Assembly (NCBI RefSeq): GCF_900452515.1
Contig: NZ_UGNW01000001.1
Coordinates: 2,480,001-2,544,000, forward strand
DNA length: 64,000 nt
Direction of reading: 5' to 3'
Origin: Legionella birminghamensis
GTDB lineage: Bacteria; Pseudomonadota; Gammaproteobacteria; Legionellales; Legionellaceae
The position numbers and the translations under genes are program-made. Each line of letters opens with the position of its first letter. Position 1 is the first letter of the stretch. Below, piece after piece: positions 47,549 to 59,099 of the stretch. Below the pieces are notes generated by a model. It was not told the DNA's origin. It did not search any database and saw only the letters and a list, made by a program, of their open reading frames with translations.

Positions 47549-49156
47549 ATGGCTAAATTAAGCAGTCAAATTAACCCTGCAAGTAAAGAATTTAAAGAAA
47601 ATGCTGCTGCGATGCAGTCACTGGTGGACAATTTGCAGAATACCATCCAGCAAATTGCTTTAGGCGGCGATGAAAATGCAAGGCTACGTCACCTGAAACA
47701 CGGCAAACTACTCGCCCGGGAACGCTTACAGCAATTAATTGATCCAGGCAGCCCTTTTCTCGAATTATCTCAGCTCGCTGCCTATCAGGTGTACAAGGAT
47801 AATATCCCGGCCGCGGGTATAATCACGGGTATTGGCCGCATTCACCAGACTGAATGCATGATTGTTATCAATGATGCAACCGTCAAGGGCGGAACTTACT
47901 ACCCTTTGACAGTTAAAAAACACCTTCGCGCCCAGGAAATTGCTGAGAAAAACTATCTGCCCTGCGTTTACCTCGTTGACTCTGGTGGCGCATTTCTGCC
48001 TCGCCAGGATGAAGTATTTCCTGACCGCGATCATTTTGGACGCATTTTTTATAATCAGGCTAATCTCTCGGCTAAAAATATTCCACAAATCGCTGTAGTC
48101 ATGGGCTCCTGTACCGCCGGCGGTGCCTATGTACCGGCAATGGCTGATGAATCAATTATGGTTAAAAATCAGGCTACTATATTTTTAGGGGGCCCTCCTT
48201 TAGTCAAAGCCGCTACTGGTGAAGTGATTAGCGCTGAAGAATTAGGCGGCGCCGATGTCCACTGCAGGCAGTCAGGCGTTGCTGATCATTATGCCGATAA
48301 CGATGCGCATGCCCTGCACCTGGCACGCAATGCCATCAGCCATTTAAACAGGCAAAAACCAAATTCACTTCAACGCAAAGAAAGCCGCGAGCCGCTTTAT
48401 GACAGTTGGGAATTGAATGGCATTGTGCCGACTGATCCGCGCAAACCCTTTGATATTCGTGAGATTATTGCCAGGATTGTAGATGGTTCAGAATTTGATG
48501 AATTTAAAGCCTTGTTCGGCACTACCCTAATATGCGGATTCGCGCATTTATATGGTTATCCGATAGGTATCGTAGCCAACAATGGAATATTGTTTGGCGA
48601 AAGTGCGCTAAAAGGAACCCATTTTATTGAGTTGTGCTCTCAGCGAAATATTCCATTACTGTTTTTGCAGAATATCACCGGTTTCATGGTAGGCAGTAAA
48701 TACGAGGCAGGCGGTATTGCCAAACACGGCGCAAAAATGGTCACCGCTGTGGCGACGACCCAGGTTCCAAAGTTTACAGTCATTGTAGGCGGCAGTTTTG
48801 GCGCCGGAAATTACGCAATGTGCGGCCGCGCCTATGATCCGCGCTTTTTATGGTCTTGGCCTAATGCGCGCATCTCAGTGATGGGAGGAGAACAGGCTGC
48901 GAATGTGCTGGCACAGATTAATCGCGATAAACACAGTAAGCAGGGAACCGAATGGCCTGCTGAAGAGGAAGAAGCATTTAAGTCCTCCATGCGCGCCCAG
49001 TATGAAGAACAGGGTAATCCCTACTATGCCAGCGCAAGACTATGGGATGATGGAGTCATTGCCCCTGCAGACACCCGCCGGATTCTGGGGCTTGGCCTGT
49101 CAGCTGCATTAAATGCCCCGATTAATCAAACCCGCTTCGGCATATTCAGGATGTAA
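47549..49156 (+). CDS. mccB: Methylcrotonyl-CoA carboxylase, beta (carboxyltransferase) subunit
   Basis: The 535-residue protein transfers CO2 from carboxybiotin to 3-methylcrotonyl-CoA. It has both crotonase-like carboxyltransferase halves: the N-terminal half with [28 protein letters not shown] and [13 protein letters not shown], and the C-terminal half with [20 protein letters not shown] and [18 protein letters not shown]. The KHGAKM-type sequence and gene context favour methylcrotonyl- over propionyl-CoA. It pairs with mccA two genes downstream. Confidence 0.94.
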   Translation: MAKLSSQINPASKEFKENAAAMQSLVDNLQNTIQQIALGGDENARLRHLKHGKLLARERLQQLIDPGSPFLELSQLAAYQVYKDNIPAAGIITGIGRIHQTECMIVINDATVKGGTYYPLTVKKHLRAQEIAEKNYLPCVYLVDSGGAFLPRQDEVFPDRDHFGRIFYNQANLSAKNIPQIAVVMGSCTAGGAYVPAMADESIMVKNQATIFLGGPPLVKAATGEVISAEELGGADVHCRQSGVADHYADNDAHALHLARNAISHLNRQKPNSLQRKESREPLYDSWELNGIVPTDPRKPFDIREIIARIVDGSEFDEFKALFGTTLICGFAHLYGYPIGIVANNGILFGESALKGTHFIELCSQRNIPLLFLQNITGFMVGSKYEAGGIAKHGAKMVTAVATTQVPKFTVIVGGSFGAGNYAMCGRAYDPRFLWSWPNARISVMGGEQAANVLAQINRDKHSKQGTEWPAEEEEAFKSSMRAQYEEQGNPYYASARLWDDGVIAPADTRRILGLGLSAALNAPINQTRFGIFRM

Positions 49157-49166
49157 GGATAAACAA

Positions 49167-49943
49167 ATGAGTGATCTGCAATGCGAATTAAAAGGACGTG
49201 TCTTCGAAATCAGCCTCAACCGGATTGATAAAAATAATGCATTCGATGATGACTTGCTAAAAAAAATGCAGACAAGCCTGGACGAGTCCATTCAGGATCC
49301 TGCCGTTTCTGTTATTTTACTGCGGGCTAATGGCCGTCATTTTTCAGCAGGCGCCGACTTGCAGTGGATGCAGCGGATGGCCGCCTTTTCCCAGGAAGAA
49401 AATCTGGCCGATGCAATGGTTCTTGCCCGGCTGATGCATACACTTTACTCCTGTCCAAAGCCTACGGTGGCGGTGGTACAAGGGGCAGCCTATGGCGGCG
49501 GTGCAGGGCTGGTAGCTGCCTGTGACATAGCCATTGCCGGCCACTCCGCCCGATTCTGCTTTTCTGAAGTCAAACTGGGCTTAGTCCCTGCGGTAATCAG
49601 TCCCTATGTCGTCAGGGCAATTGGCGAGCGTCTGACCAAATGGCTATTTATGAGTGCAGAAGTATTTAATGGCGAGCAGGCAAAACAGTATAATCTGGTT
49701 CATCATTATATTGATGATTATTTATTGGATTCTTTTGCTTTAGATTACGCCAGCAAACTCAGCCACCTTGCCCCTAAAGCCGTTGTTGACTGTAAACCGC
49801 TCATTGATTGGGTTGCATCCAGAACGATTGACCAGCAGCTCATACAGGAAACTGCCGCTATCATTGCTGAAAAACGGGTTTCTGAAGAAGGACAGCGTGG
49901 ATTACACGCTTTTTTGAATAAAGAATCCCCTAACTGGAATTAA
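49167..49943 (+). CDS. liuC: Methylglutaconyl-CoA hydratase (enoyl-CoA hydratase family)
   Basis: Hydrates 3-methylglutaconyl-CoA to HMG-CoA. The 258-residue protein is a crotonase: [12 protein letters not shown] forms the first oxyanion-hole block, [21 protein letters not shown] the second, with [18 protein letters not shown] carrying the expected Glu. I chose ATG 49167 with AAGGA upstream; the longer frame from 49113 overlaps mccB. Its position between the two carboxylase subunits is typical of liu operons. Confidence 0.92.
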   Translation: MSDLQCELKGRVFEISLNRIDKNNAFDDDLLKKMQTSLDESIQDPAVSVILLRANGRHFSAGADLQWMQRMAAFSQEENLADAMVLARLMHTLYSCPKPTVAVVQGAAYGGGAGLVAACDIAIAGHSARFCFSEVKLGLVPAVISPYVVRAIGERLTKWLFMSAEVFNGEQAKQYNLVHHYIDDYLLDSFALDYASKLSHLAPKAVVDCKPLIDWVASRTIDQQLIQETAAIIAEKRVSEEGQRGLHAFLNKESPNWN

Positions 49944-49951
49944 GGATTTTC

Positions 49952-51904
49952 ATGTTTAATAAAATTCTTATCGCTAACCGCGGTGAAATTGCTTGTCGAA
50001 TCATTCGTACAGCAAAGGGCATGGGGATAAGCACCGTTGCCATTTATTCAACAGCGGATAGAGAGAGCCAGCATGTCCTGCAGGCTGATGAAGCCTATTG
50101 GGTTGGCGAGTCGCCAGCACTTGCAAGCTATTTAAACATCGAGGCGATAATAGCCATCGCCAGAAAAGCCAATGTCCAAGCCATCCATCCCGGCTATGGA
50201 TTTTTATCAGAGAACCCGCAGTTCGCATTAGCCTGTGAGAAAGCGGGTATCGTATTCATCGGCCCGACAATAAAAGCCCTGGAAGCAATGGCTTCCAAAC
50301 AATTAGCCAAACAGCTATTGGAAGGCACGGCTGTTCCGCTGACACCCGGTTATCACGGTGATAGTCAAAGCGATGAGCGTTTGCTGGATGAAGCACAGCG
50401 TATTGGCTTTCCCATCTTGCTAAAAGCAGCAGCCGGAGGTGGCGGCAAGGGTATGCGCGCAGTTCATGAGCTATCTGAATTTGATTCAGCTTTAGCAGGC
50501 GCACGCCGTGAAGCGGCGGCCAGTTTTGCGGATGACACCATGATCATCGAAAAACTGGTTTTGAATCCTCGCCACGTTGAAGTACAAATCATGGCCGATC
50601 AGTTTGGTGAAGCCGTTCATCTTTTTGAGCGTGATTGCTCTATCCAACGCCGGCATCAAAAAATTATTGAGGAAGCCCCTGCTCCTGATTTGCCTGGTGA
50701 ATTAAGGCAGGGAATCGCTGAAGCGGCCTGCGAAGTGGCACGTTCAATCGGCTATCTGGGTGCGGGTACTGTTGAGTTTCTGGTCGAAGATGGAAAGCAT
50801 TTTTATTTCATGGAAATGAACACCCGTCTTCAGGTAGAGCATCCAGTAACCGAAATGATTACTGGACTGGATCTGGTTGCCTGGCAGATAAAAATTGCTG
50901 CTGGATTGCCCTTACCGCTTAAGCAAGAAGGAATTCAGGCACAAGGCCATGCTATTGAATGCCGTATCTATGCAGAAGATCCTGCGCAGAATTTTATTCC
51001 TTCAATCGGCAAGATTAGTTTCCTGAAAGAACCTTCCGGTGAAGGGGTTCGAATTGATACAGGGGTTAGCTGCGGTTCTTCAATTAGCCAATACTATGAT
51101 CCGATGATTGCCAAACTGATTGTCTGGGGTAATAATCGCCCTGAAGCAATTCAACGTCTTCAGCAAGCGCTTAATTCCTATGCAGTTGGAGGGCTTAAAA
51201 CCAATATCGGTTTTCTTAAAGCAATCTGTAATCATCCCCGGTTTATCAGCGCTGATCTGGGCACCGATTTTCTCAGCAGGGAAACCATTGAAATACAATA
51301 CCCTGAAGAAAAACAATCGCTGCTATTCTCAGCAAGCTATGATTACCTTCAGTTAACAGTTCAGGAACAGGATCCACTGTTCCGCGAGAATTTTTCCTGG
51401 CAATTACATTTACAGGGATTCTGGTTTTTCCGTTATCAGCTAGAGGGAAAATTGCATGAGATTAAAATTATCCCTGTTAATTCTCAGAAATTTACCGCTG
51501 AAATTGAAGGTAAACAATACACATTGTCCGCCAGCTATGAAGCTGGACGCCTGACTATCGATGATGGGCAGCAACGCCAGTCGGCCTGGGTGATTAACAG
51601 AAGTGATTGTATTGAAATTTATCAGGCTGATGGCAATGCACTGGTAGAGCGCTTTAGTTGGGAAACCAACCACGCCGAATCTGGCAGTCAAAGCGGACGT
51701 TTAACGGCTCCAATGCCGGCAACTGTTGTTGCTATTTTAAAAAATGAAGGCGATATGGTAAAAAAAGGAGAGCAGCTGCTAATTCTGGAGGCAATGAAAA
51801 TGGAACACAGCATCCGCGCTCCGAAAGACGGCGTGATTTCTGAGTTTTTTTACAATATCGGTTCTCAGGTCAATGAGGGTGAAGAGTTGCTTAAGCTGAC
51901 GTGA
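49952..51904 (+). CDS. mccA: Methylcrotonyl-CoA carboxylase, alpha (biotin) subunit
   Basis: A biotin carboxylase fused to a biotin carrier domain. The 650-residue protein begins [20 protein letters not shown] and has ATP-grasp motifs ([12 protein letters not shown], about 155-166), [23 protein letters not shown], a middle domain, and a C-terminal carrier with the biotinylation site EAMKMEH (Lys about 616). It partners with MccB. The start is 9 bp after liuC. Confidence 0.95.
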   Translation: MFNKILIANRGEIACRIIRTAKGMGISTVAIYSTADRESQHVLQADEAYWVGESPALASYLNIEAIIAIARKANVQAIHPGYGFLSENPQFALACEKAGIVFIGPTIKALEAMASKQLAKQLLEGTAVPLTPGYHGDSQSDERLLDEAQRIGFPILLKAAAGGGGKGMRAVHELSEFDSALAGARREAAASFADDTMIIEKLVLNPRHVEVQIMADQFGEAVHLFERDCSIQRRHQKIIEEAPAPDLPGELRQGIAEAACEVARSIGYLGAGTVEFLVEDGKHFYFMEMNTRLQVEHPVTEMITGLDLVAWQIKIAAGLPLPLKQEGIQAQGHAIECRIYAEDPAQNFIPSIGKISFLKEPSGEGVRIDTGVSCGSSISQYYDPMIAKLIVWGNNRPEAIQRLQQALNSYAVGGLKTNIGFLKAICNHPRFISADLGTDFLSRETIEIQYPEEKQSLLFSASYDYLQLTVQEQDPLFRENFSWQLHLQGFWFFRYQLEGKLHEIKIIPVNSQKFTAEIEGKQYTLSASYEAGRLTIDDGQQRQSAWVINRSDCIEIYQADGNALVERFSWETNHAESGSQSGRLTAPMPATVVAILKNEGDMVKKGEQLLILEAMKMEHSIRAPKDGVISEFFYNIGSQVNEGEELLKLT

Positions 51905-51948
51905 TACGAATATGCAAACATCAGGCAAAACCATAGGAAAAGACCAAG

Positions 51949-52851
51949 ATGAGTTATCCACAACAGGTTACGATAGTAGAAGTAGGCCCTCGTGACGGTT
52001 TGCAAAATGAACAAGTCTTCGTGCCTACTGAGTCCAAAATTGAACTGATTAACTTACTCAGTGAGAGCGGCCTGCGTTATATTGAAGCGACCAGCTTCGT
52101 ATCGGCCAAGGCCATCCCGCAGCTGGCTGATTGCGAAGAAGTTTTCAAATCAATTAGGAAGCCTGCAAATGTTCATTTATCGGCTCTGGTACCCAACATG
52201 AAGGGGCTGACGAAAGCCCTACATTGCGGCGTTGGGGAAATTGCCCTGTTTACATCCGCCAGTGAAGCATTTAACCACTACAATATTAATTGCTCAATTG
52301 CCGACAGTATTCGCCGCTTCGAGCCGGTAATGGAGATTGCCAGACAAAAAGACATACCCGTTAGAGCTTATATATCCTGCGCCCTTGGCTGTCCTTATGA
52401 GGGGAATATTTCCCCCGATCAGGTCATTAGCGTCATGCGTGCCTTGCTTGAAATGGGCGTTTCTGAAATTTGTCTGGGAGACACCATTGGCGTTGGGACA
52501 CCAAAACAAACGCAGCATTTAATTTCTGAAGTACTTGAATTTTTGCCGGTCAACCAACTCGCAATGCATTTCCATGACACTTATGGGCAGGCAATTGCCA
52601 ATATTTTTACCTCCCTTGGTTTAGGGGTCAGCCGCTTTGACAGCTCTGTAGCGGGTCTGGGCGGCTGCCCTTACGCGCGCGGCTCGGCGGGCAATGTCGC
52701 GACGGAAGATGTGCTTTATCTTATGCATGGATTGGGAATAGAAACCGGCATCGATATTTATAAAATTGTGGCTGCCGGGGATATGATCTGTAAAATTTTA
52801 GGTAAAAAAAATCAATCCAAAGTGGCAACTGCCCTGCTGGCCAATCCTTAA
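51949..52851 (+). CDS. mvaB: Hydroxymethylglutaryl-CoA lyase
   Basis: Splits HMG-CoA into acetoacetate and acetyl-CoA. The 300-residue TIM-barrel protein has the opening VGPRDGLQNE (metal/catalytic Arg-Asp), HFHDTYGQA (metal-binding His residues) and the active-site signature SVAGLGGCPYARGSAGNVATE, whose flexible loop holds the catalytic Cys (partial quotes). It is the last enzyme of the leucine cluster; the acetoacetate is then activated by the synthetase at 57034. Confidence 0.95.
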   Translation: MSYPQQVTIVEVGPRDGLQNEQVFVPTESKIELINLLSESGLRYIEATSFVSAKAIPQLADCEEVFKSIRKPANVHLSALVPNMKGLTKALHCGVGEIALFTSASEAFNHYNINCSIADSIRRFEPVMEIARQKDIPVRAYISCALGCPYEGNISPDQVISVMRALLEMGVSEICLGDTIGVGTPKQTQHLISEVLEFLPVNQLAMHFHDTYGQAIANIFTSLGLGVSRFDSSVAGLGGCPYARGSAGNVATEDVLYLMHGLGIETGIDIYKIVAAGDMICKILGKKNQSKVATALLANP

Positions 52852-52924
52852 TCATGAATATTCCCAACCAGGGTATATACTTAAAATAGCCTAGTAATTA
52901 AGTAAACTCCTGACAGGAGATTTT

Positions 52925-53086
52925 ATGGATAATCGAAATAAAATCATCGGCATTGCAACCCTGATTATCATTATACTTGTGGCTGCACTCGCATTTTATA
53001 ACTACAAAGGTTTTCATTCGGTTGATACGTCTACTAACGCATCTGTGCCGACTGAAGTAGCCAGCCCCCCGGAGGGCGGAAGTTAG
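52925..53086 (+). CDS. 53-residue single-span membrane peptide
   Basis: ATG 52925 is preceded at good spacing by AGGAG. The peptide begins MDNRNKIIGIA, has one transmembrane helix (about 7-24, rich in Ile, Leu and Ala), then YNYKGFHSVDTST and a Ser/Pro/Gly tail. I know no family for it. It sits alone between mvaB and aguB, with about 140 bp to the latter. The ribosome-binding site, intact frame and clear membrane helix support a real small gene. Confidence 0.6.
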   Translation: MDNRNKIIGIATLIIIILVAALAFYNYKGFHSVDTSTNASVPTEVASPPEGGS

Positions 53087-53227
53087 ATTTCTGTCTTTGC
53101 GAACAGGCCCTGCAACACCCCGGATTTTTTCAATCCCTTTACGATTCTTTACTCTATGAAAATCTGAAAACCAGTGTAAGATTCCGGGTAAATTTATTTA
53201 ACTCTACAACGAAGTCAGGGGAGAAAA

Positions 53228-54091
53228 ATGGATAATAAAAAATTAACAGTAGGACTCGTTCAGCAACAATGGTATCCAAATCCCGACCAGCACAAGGAAG
53301 AATTGAGCCAAGGTATTCTTAAGGCTGCAAAGCAAGGGGCCGAGCTGATTTGCCTGCAGGAACTCACCCTGTCGCCTTATTTCTGTACCAGCCCTTCTGT
53401 CGACCCAGCGCCTTTTATGGAAGATTTGGAAACAGGCCCTACAGCCCGTTTCGTCAGCCATATGGCAAAAACAGCCAATGCCTCGATTACCGCATCCCTA
53501 TTTGAAAACAAGGGATATAACACCGCTGTTGCCTTTAATAATAAGGGGGAATTAATAGCCGTTACCCGAAAACAACATATCCCCAGTGGTGAAAAATACC
53601 ATGAGGATTATTATTTCAAGCCCGGGGATTCAGATTATCCGATCCATCGTGTTGCGGAGCATCGTGCAGGGCTACCTACCTGCTATGATCAATGGTTTCC
53701 CGAGTTATCCCGTATTTATGGTTTGAAAGATGTTGAGTTGTTGATTTACCCTACCGCTATCGGTGCCGAGCCTACAGCGCCCGGATTTGACAGCCAGCCG
53801 ATGTGGCAGAAAGTGATGGTCGCACAAGGAATTATGGCCAATTGCTTTATCATTGCAGTGAATCGTATTGGAACAGAGGACGGGCTGGAGTTCTATGGAA
53901 GCAGTTTTATTTCAAATCCTTTTGGCGAGATCATCGCCCAAGCCCCCCGTCATGAGGCGGCTGTGCTGGTCGCAGAGCTTGATTTCAGTCAAAGAGATCT
54001 CTGGGGCCGTTTGTTCCCCTTTCCACAACAAAGACAGCCGGCTACCTATCACAGCCTGTTAAAACCGCAACAATCAACAGGACGCCATTAA
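53228..54091 (+). CDS. aguB: N-carbamoylputrescine amidase
   Basis: A nitrilase-superfamily enzyme that converts N-carbamoylputrescine to putrescine, CO2 and ammonia. The 287-residue protein has the Glu-Lys-Cys triad: E45 in LQELTLSPYF, K115 in TRKQHIPSG, and C152 in PTCYDQWFPE, plus the family-specific HEDYYFKPGD. It begins the aguB-speA-aguA unit; its TAA overlaps the speA ATG by one base. Confidence 0.95.
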   Translation: MDNKKLTVGLVQQQWYPNPDQHKEELSQGILKAAKQGAELICLQELTLSPYFCTSPSVDPAPFMEDLETGPTARFVSHMAKTANASITASLFENKGYNTAVAFNNKGELIAVTRKQHIPSGEKYHEDYYFKPGDSDYPIHRVAEHRAGLPTCYDQWFPELSRIYGLKDVELLIYPTAIGAEPTAPGFDSQPMWQKVMVAQGIMANCFIIAVNRIGTEDGLEFYGSSFISNPFGEIIAQAPRHEAAVLVAELDFSQRDLWGRLFPFPQQRQPATYHSLLKPQQSTGRH

Positions 54092-55989
54092 TGCCTACTC
54101 AAGCATCCTCCGAGAATTTTTATAATATCTCCCATTGGGGAGAAGGCTATTTCTCAGTGAATGAAGACGGAAATATCGAGGTCAGTAAATATCCTCATCA
54201 ACGAGGCGTTGAACTGCAGTCGATAGTCAACAGTGCCAGCCGGGCGGGCTTGCAATTGCCTTTGCTTATCCGATTTGTGGATATTCTGCATGATCGGATT
54301 GCGAAACTTCATCAGGCTTTTTATGAAGCAATTGAAGAAATTGGCTACAAGGGCAGGTACAAACTGGTTTACCCGATAAAAGTCAATCAGGAACAATGCG
54401 TTGTTCGTGAATTATTGAAATCCCCTCATTTCAGTGTGGGTCTGGAGGCTGGGAGTAAGCCCGAACTAATGGCGGTTATCGGCATGCTCGCCCATCAAAG
54501 GTCAACAATTGTCTGCAATGGGTATAAAGACAGCGGTTACATCCGTATCGCACTGATTGCACAGCAAATGGGCCATCAGGTTTTTATAGTGATTGAAAAG
54601 CAGTCAGAGCTCGACATCTTACTCAAAGAAGCTGACCGTCTTGGCATTAAACCCAGTATCGGTATCCGTATTCGCCTGGTGACCAAGGGGGCTGGAAAAT
54701 GGGAGAATACCGGGGGGGCGAAATCAAAATTTGGCTTAAATGCCGAACAGGTCCTTGATGTCGTCAGCAAGCTAAAAGCGCAGAATGCACTGGATTGTTT
54801 GCAGCTCATGCACTGCCATCTGGGCTCCCAGATTGCCAACATTCATGACATACGCCACTGCATGCTCGAAGTCGCCCGCTATTATGTTGAGCTAAGACGG
54901 CTCAATGCACCCATTGCCACCATTGATGTCGGCGGCGGATTAGGCGTTGATTATGAAGGAACCCGTTCCAGTACTGGCTGCTCCATGAATTATACTGTCA
55001 GTGAATATGCGACCAATATTCTTCTGGCACTCAAACATATGTGCGAAGAAGCAGAAATGCCAGAGCCAGATATTATTTCCGAATCAGGCAGGGCATTAAC
55101 CGCTCATCATGCCGTTCTGGTTTCCAATATTACCGATGTCGAAATTATTAAAAAATCAGCGCATCTGCCGAAGATAGATAGTGAGGACTCTCATGTGATT
55201 CGTGATATCTGGGACACTTACCAATCAATAAGCGACAGCTTGCCGAGCGAAATCTACAACTATGCCCGCCATTCGCTTGATGAAGCACATTCAAAATTTA
55301 AACACGGCGTTATCAGCCTGCAGGAAAAAGCAAAGGTGGAGCAGTTTTTCACAGCGATCTGTATGGAAATCCAGGATAGGCTGGATCCGGAGAGCCCGGG
55401 AGATAATGAATTAATTAACAGTATCCATGAACAAATGGCGGCCAAGATTTTTTGCAATCTATCCTTTTTTCAGTCACTTCCTGATGCCTGGGCGATTGGC
55501 CAGATATTTCCGGTTGCACCAATCACCCAACTGAACGAAGCGCCTACTATGCATAGCGTGCTGCAGGATTTAACCTGCGATTCAGACGGTACTCTGAAAC
55601 AGTATACGGGCCGTTCGAGGATTCACTCGACACTGATGCTGCCTCCTTTTGCCAAACAAAATCCTTATGTAATTGCTTTTTTCATGGTAGGGGCCTATCA
55701 GGAAATTCTTGGCAATCTTCATAATTTGTTTGGCGATACCAATTCCATGGATGTAAAATTACTGGATAATCAAGCGTTTGAAATTAATGATTTAGTCAGC
55801 GGGGACACGGTTACCAATGTCTTGAATATGGCACATTATGATACAAAAAGATTGCTGCAATCTTATGAAAAACAATTATTGAATACAGAGCTCTCTGAAG
55901 ACACAATCAATACTTATTTGAATGAGTTACGCAGCGTATTTTCACAATTAACTTATCTTAACAGCAATAAAACAAAGGGAACTTTATGA
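54091..55989 (+). CDS. speA: Biosynthetic arginine decarboxylase
   Basis: Decarboxylates arginine to agmatine with PLP. The 632-residue protein is the alanine-racemase-fold type: the PLP-binding Lys is in YPIKVNQEQ (about K97), followed by [31 protein letters not shown] (glycine loop), SESGRAL and a C-terminal [21 protein letters not shown]-type segment. Length is near E. coli SpeA (658). It overlaps both neighbours (one base with aguB, 4 bp with aguA), which implies coupled translation. Confidence 0.96.
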   Translation: MPTQASSENFYNISHWGEGYFSVNEDGNIEVSKYPHQRGVELQSIVNSASRAGLQLPLLIRFVDILHDRIAKLHQAFYEAIEEIGYKGRYKLVYPIKVNQEQCVVRELLKSPHFSVGLEAGSKPELMAVIGMLAHQRSTIVCNGYKDSGYIRIALIAQQMGHQVFIVIEKQSELDILLKEADRLGIKPSIGIRIRLVTKGAGKWENTGGAKSKFGLNAEQVLDVVSKLKAQNALDCLQLMHCHLGSQIANIHDIRHCMLEVARYYVELRRLNAPIATIDVGGGLGVDYEGTRSSTGCSMNYTVSEYATNILLALKHMCEEAEMPEPDIISESGRALTAHHAVLVSNITDVEIIKKSAHLPKIDSEDSHVIRDIWDTYQSISDSLPSEIYNYARHSLDEAHSKFKHGVISLQEKAKVEQFFTAICMEIQDRLDPESPGDNELINSIHEQMAAKIFCNLSFFQSLPDAWAIGQIFPVAPITQLNEAPTMHSVLQDLTCDSDGTLKQYTGRSRIHSTLMLPPFAKQNPYVIAFFMVGAYQEILGNLHNLFGDTNSMDVKLLDNQAFEINDLVSGDTVTNVLNMAHYDTKRLLQSYEKQLLNTELSEDTINTYLNELRSVFSQLTYLNSNKTKGTL

Positions 55990-57008
55990 TTACTCCGCGA
56001 CAAGCCGGATATAAGATGCCCGCCGAATGGTATCCTCATGCAGCATGCTGGATGGCCTGGCCGCGCCATGTACAAACCTGGTCCGCTATTGGACTTGAAC
56101 GTGCGCGAATCGCCTATGCAAAAGTCGCGGAAGCAATAAGCCAATATGAACCTGTCATTATGCTGGTACAACCGGGCGAAGAAGCGCAGGTTACTGAATA
56201 TTGCAGAGATAGCGTCCGCATTATTTCACTCCCCCTGGATGATTCCTGGACTAGGGATACTGGGGCAAGTTTTCTGCTTAATGATCAATATGAACTCGCC
56301 GGCGTGGACTGGATCCATAATGCCTGGGGGGGTAATTATCCTGACTATGAACTGGATCAGGAAATTGCCAAAGCGCTCATCCAGTATACGGAGGCGCGTT
56401 ATTTTAAAGCGCCCCTGGTCATGGAAGGAGGCTCTTTCCATGTTGACGGCGAGGGTACTGTTTTGACCACACGTGAATGCCTGCTTAACCCAAACCGTAA
56501 TCCAGAATTAAATCAGCATCAGATTGAGGGCTATTTAAAGGATTTTCTGGGAGCCGAACACATCATTTGGTTAAACCGGGGATTGATTGGTGATGAAACC
56601 GATGGGCATATTGATGAAATCGCCTGCTTTATCTCACCCGGTAAAGTTTTAGCTTTAACAACGAGCGACAAAAGCGATGCCAATTATTATCTGCTCCAGG
56701 AAAACCTGGAGATCTTGAAAACCGCACGCGATGCAAAAGGACGCTCACTGGACGTAATCACGGTGGAACAACCTCCAGCCACCTACATGAATGGTGAACG
56801 CTTAACCCTGTCTTATATTAATTTCTATCGTGCCAATCAGGGTATTGTTATGCCTGCATTTGGCCATACTGCCCAGGATGAAGCCGCATTTGTCCTTTTC
56901 AAACAATTGTTTCCATCCTGCAAGATTAGCCAAATTGATGCACTGGATGTATTTGCAGGAGGCGGCGGCATTCATTGCATAACCCAGCAGCAACCCGTTT
57001 CAAGATAA
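55986..57008 (+). CDS. aguA: Agmatine deiminase
   Basis: Hydrolyses agmatine to N-carbamoylputrescine. The 340-residue guanidine-modifying enzyme begins with the typical [19 protein letters not shown], has [13 protein letters not shown] (substrate acidic residues), [12 protein letters not shown] (catalytic Glu/His region), [13 protein letters not shown] and the nucleophile Cys near the C-terminus in [13 protein letters not shown] (about C331). With SpeA and AguB it makes a complete arginine-to-putrescine route. Confidence 0.96.
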   Translation: MITPRQAGYKMPAEWYPHAACWMAWPRHVQTWSAIGLERARIAYAKVAEAISQYEPVIMLVQPGEEAQVTEYCRDSVRIISLPLDDSWTRDTGASFLLNDQYELAGVDWIHNAWGGNYPDYELDQEIAKALIQYTEARYFKAPLVMEGGSFHVDGEGTVLTTRECLLNPNRNPELNQHQIEGYLKDFLGAEHIIWLNRGLIGDETDGHIDEIACFISPGKVLALTTSDKSDANYYLLQENLEILKTARDAKGRSLDVITVEQPPATYMNGERLTLSYINFYRANQGIVMPAFGHTAQDEAAFVLFKQLFPSCKISQIDALDVFAGGGGIHCITQQQPVSR

Positions 57009-57033
57009 CCCGTTTTTTAAGAAAGGAAGCATT

Positions 57034-58974
57034 ATGAACGTTCCTGTGTGGCAGCCCAGACACCCTGAAAATAGCAGGATGCATCAATTCATGCGTTACG
57101 TCGAAAAGAGGTACTCGCATAAACTGAATGATTATAGTCAGCTCTATCATTGGTCTATCGAACAACCAGTGCAGTTCTGGCAAAGTATTGCCAATTTTTT
57201 TGTCATTGAATGGGATGTACCTCCTGAAGAAATACTCAATCAGCATCAGCATATGCTGGAAGCCAGATGGTTTGAGGGGGCGAAGTTTAATTTTGCCGGT
57301 CAATTGCTAAAACGCAATGATGATTATCCAGCCATCGTCAGCCTTGATGAGAGTGGAAAAAGGCAGGTGTTGACTTACAGGCAATTAAGGCAGCAAGTTG
57401 CAGAATGTGCCCAGGGGTTGAAGAATGCCGGGGTAAGAACAGGCGATAGGGTTGCGGCAATAATGCCTAATGTTGCCAGCACTATTATTGCAATGCTTGC
57501 GGCAAGCTCGCTAGGGGCAATATGGTCCTCCTGTTCCCCTGATTTCGGCGCCCAGGCGGCTATCGATCGCCTGGGACAGGTAGAACCCAAAGTATTATTT
57601 GCCTGTAACGGACACCAGTACATAGGCAAAACGCATCTGGCACAAGAAAAGATTGCCGAGATTAAAGCGGCCATTCCATCAATAGAGAAAGTAGTTATCT
57701 GTCCGGTTATCGATGGTGATTTTCATATTAAGGCGATTGAACAGGGCATATGGTGGAAAGATTTCCTGAAACCAGCTGATGATTGCCAGTTTACCTCCCT
57801 GCCCTTCGCCCACCCGCTTTATATTCTGTTTTCATCGGGCACTACCGGCAAACCCAAATGCATCATGCATGGTGCTGGCGGCACCCTGCTGCAACATCTT
57901 AAAGAACTGGGGCTGCATACCAATATTTCTGAACAGGATAATCTCTGCTTTTATACCACCTGCGGCTGGATGATGTGGAACTGGATGGTTTCAGTACTCG
58001 CCCTGGGTGCTACATTAACCCTTTACGAAGGCGCACCCAATTTCCCCGACAGCTATCGGCTTTTTCAACTCATTGATGAAGAAAAAGTTTCAGTATTCGG
58101 CACCAGTGCAAAATTTCTTTCGGCTGTAGAGAAAGCGGGCGCAATCCCTTGTGAGCACTATTCGATGTCCGCCTTAAAAACGATATTATCAACAGGCTCC
58201 CCCTTGCTGCCTAAAAATTATGATTTTGTTTATGAGAAGATAAAATCGGATGTGCAGTTAAGCTCCATTTCCGGCGGAACCGATATAGTCTCCTGCTTTG
58301 CCCTGGGCAATCCGGCCCTGCCCGTCTATCGCGGAGAGCTACAATGTCGCGGCCTTGGCATGGCAGTGAGTATTTTTAATGAAGAAGGTCAGCCAATACA
58401 GGAGGAATGCGGCGAATTGGTCTGCACCCAGGCCTTCCCTTCAATGCCGGTTGGCTTTTGGAATGACCCGGATAGAAAAGCGTATAAACGGGCTTATTTT
58501 GAGCGTTTCGAGCAGGTATGGGCTCACGGCGATTATGCCGAACTAACCCCACATGATGGCTTGATCATTTATGGCCGCTCCGATGCCGTTCTAAACCCTG
58601 GAGGAGTACGCATTGGCACTGCAGAAATTTATCGCCAGGTGGAAAAGATTGAGGAAGTATTGGAAAGTATTGTTATTGCGCAGAAATGGGATGACGATGT
58701 ACGAGTCGTTTTATTTGTGAAACTTCGTAATGGCCTAAAGCTTAGCGAAGAATTACAACAAAAAATAAAGGATATCATTCGAAAAAATGCATCTCCACGG
58801 CATGTGCCAGCCAAAATACTCCAGGTTTCTGACATTCCGCGCACCATGAGCGGCAAAATTGTCGAAGTTGCCGTCAGGCAAGTAGTTCATGGGGAGACAG
58901 TGAGTAATTTAAGTTCGCTCGCGAACCCGGAAGCGCTTGAGTATTATAAAGACAGGGAGGAGTTGAAGGTTTAG
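57034..58974 (+). CDS. Acetoacetyl-CoA synthetase (acetoacetate--CoA ligase)
   Basis: An adenylate-forming ligase, 646 residues, of acetoacetyl-CoA synthetase type. It has the N-terminal ACAS domain (WFEGAKFNFAGQLL), the P-loop LFSSGTTGKPK (about 268-278), CGWMMWNWM, SGGTDIVSCFALG, and the C-terminal PRTMSGKIVEVAV segment with the catalytic Lys. It starts 25 bp after aguA. Metabolically it belongs with the leucine genes: HMG-CoA lyase releases acetoacetate, which this enzyme activates for the thiolase. The agmatine genes seem to have been placed between them. Confidence 0.93.
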   Translation: MNVPVWQPRHPENSRMHQFMRYVEKRYSHKLNDYSQLYHWSIEQPVQFWQSIANFFVIEWDVPPEEILNQHQHMLEARWFEGAKFNFAGQLLKRNDDYPAIVSLDESGKRQVLTYRQLRQQVAECAQGLKNAGVRTGDRVAAIMPNVASTIIAMLAASSLGAIWSSCSPDFGAQAAIDRLGQVEPKVLFACNGHQYIGKTHLAQEKIAEIKAAIPSIEKVVICPVIDGDFHIKAIEQGIWWKDFLKPADDCQFTSLPFAHPLYILFSSGTTGKPKCIMHGAGGTLLQHLKELGLHTNISEQDNLCFYTTCGWMMWNWMVSVLALGATLTLYEGAPNFPDSYRLFQLIDEEKVSVFGTSAKFLSAVEKAGAIPCEHYSMSALKTILSTGSPLLPKNYDFVYEKIKSDVQLSSISGGTDIVSCFALGNPALPVYRGELQCRGLGMAVSIFNEEGQPIQEECGELVCTQAFPSMPVGFWNDPDRKAYKRAYFERFEQVWAHGDYAELTPHDGLIIYGRSDAVLNPGGVRIGTAEIYRQVEKIEEVLESIVIAQKWDDDVRVVLFVKLRNGLKLSEELQQKIKDIIRKNASPRHVPAKILQVSDIPRTMSGKIVEVAVRQVVHGETVSNLSSLANPEALEYYKDREELKV

Positions 58975-58984
58975 TGGGAACACC

Positions 58985-59095
58985 TCGGCGAAGATTATAC
59001 CGAATCCGCGCGGCTGCGACCCCCCTTCGAATCCCCGCGGGATTCGATGGTCTTCCCGCGCGGATCCAATGGTCTTCACCGCCTGGGTTCAGTAA
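58985..59095. repeat. Degenerate GC-rich repeat at convergent gene ends
   Basis: Two or three decayed units (CGAATCCGCGCGG at about 59003, CGAATCCCCGCGGGATTCG at about 59030, CCCGCGCGGATCC at about 59057) between the synthetase stop and the convergent virK-like stop. It is the most eroded member of the family in this window. Confidence 0.7.
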
Positions 59096-59099
59096 TGCA

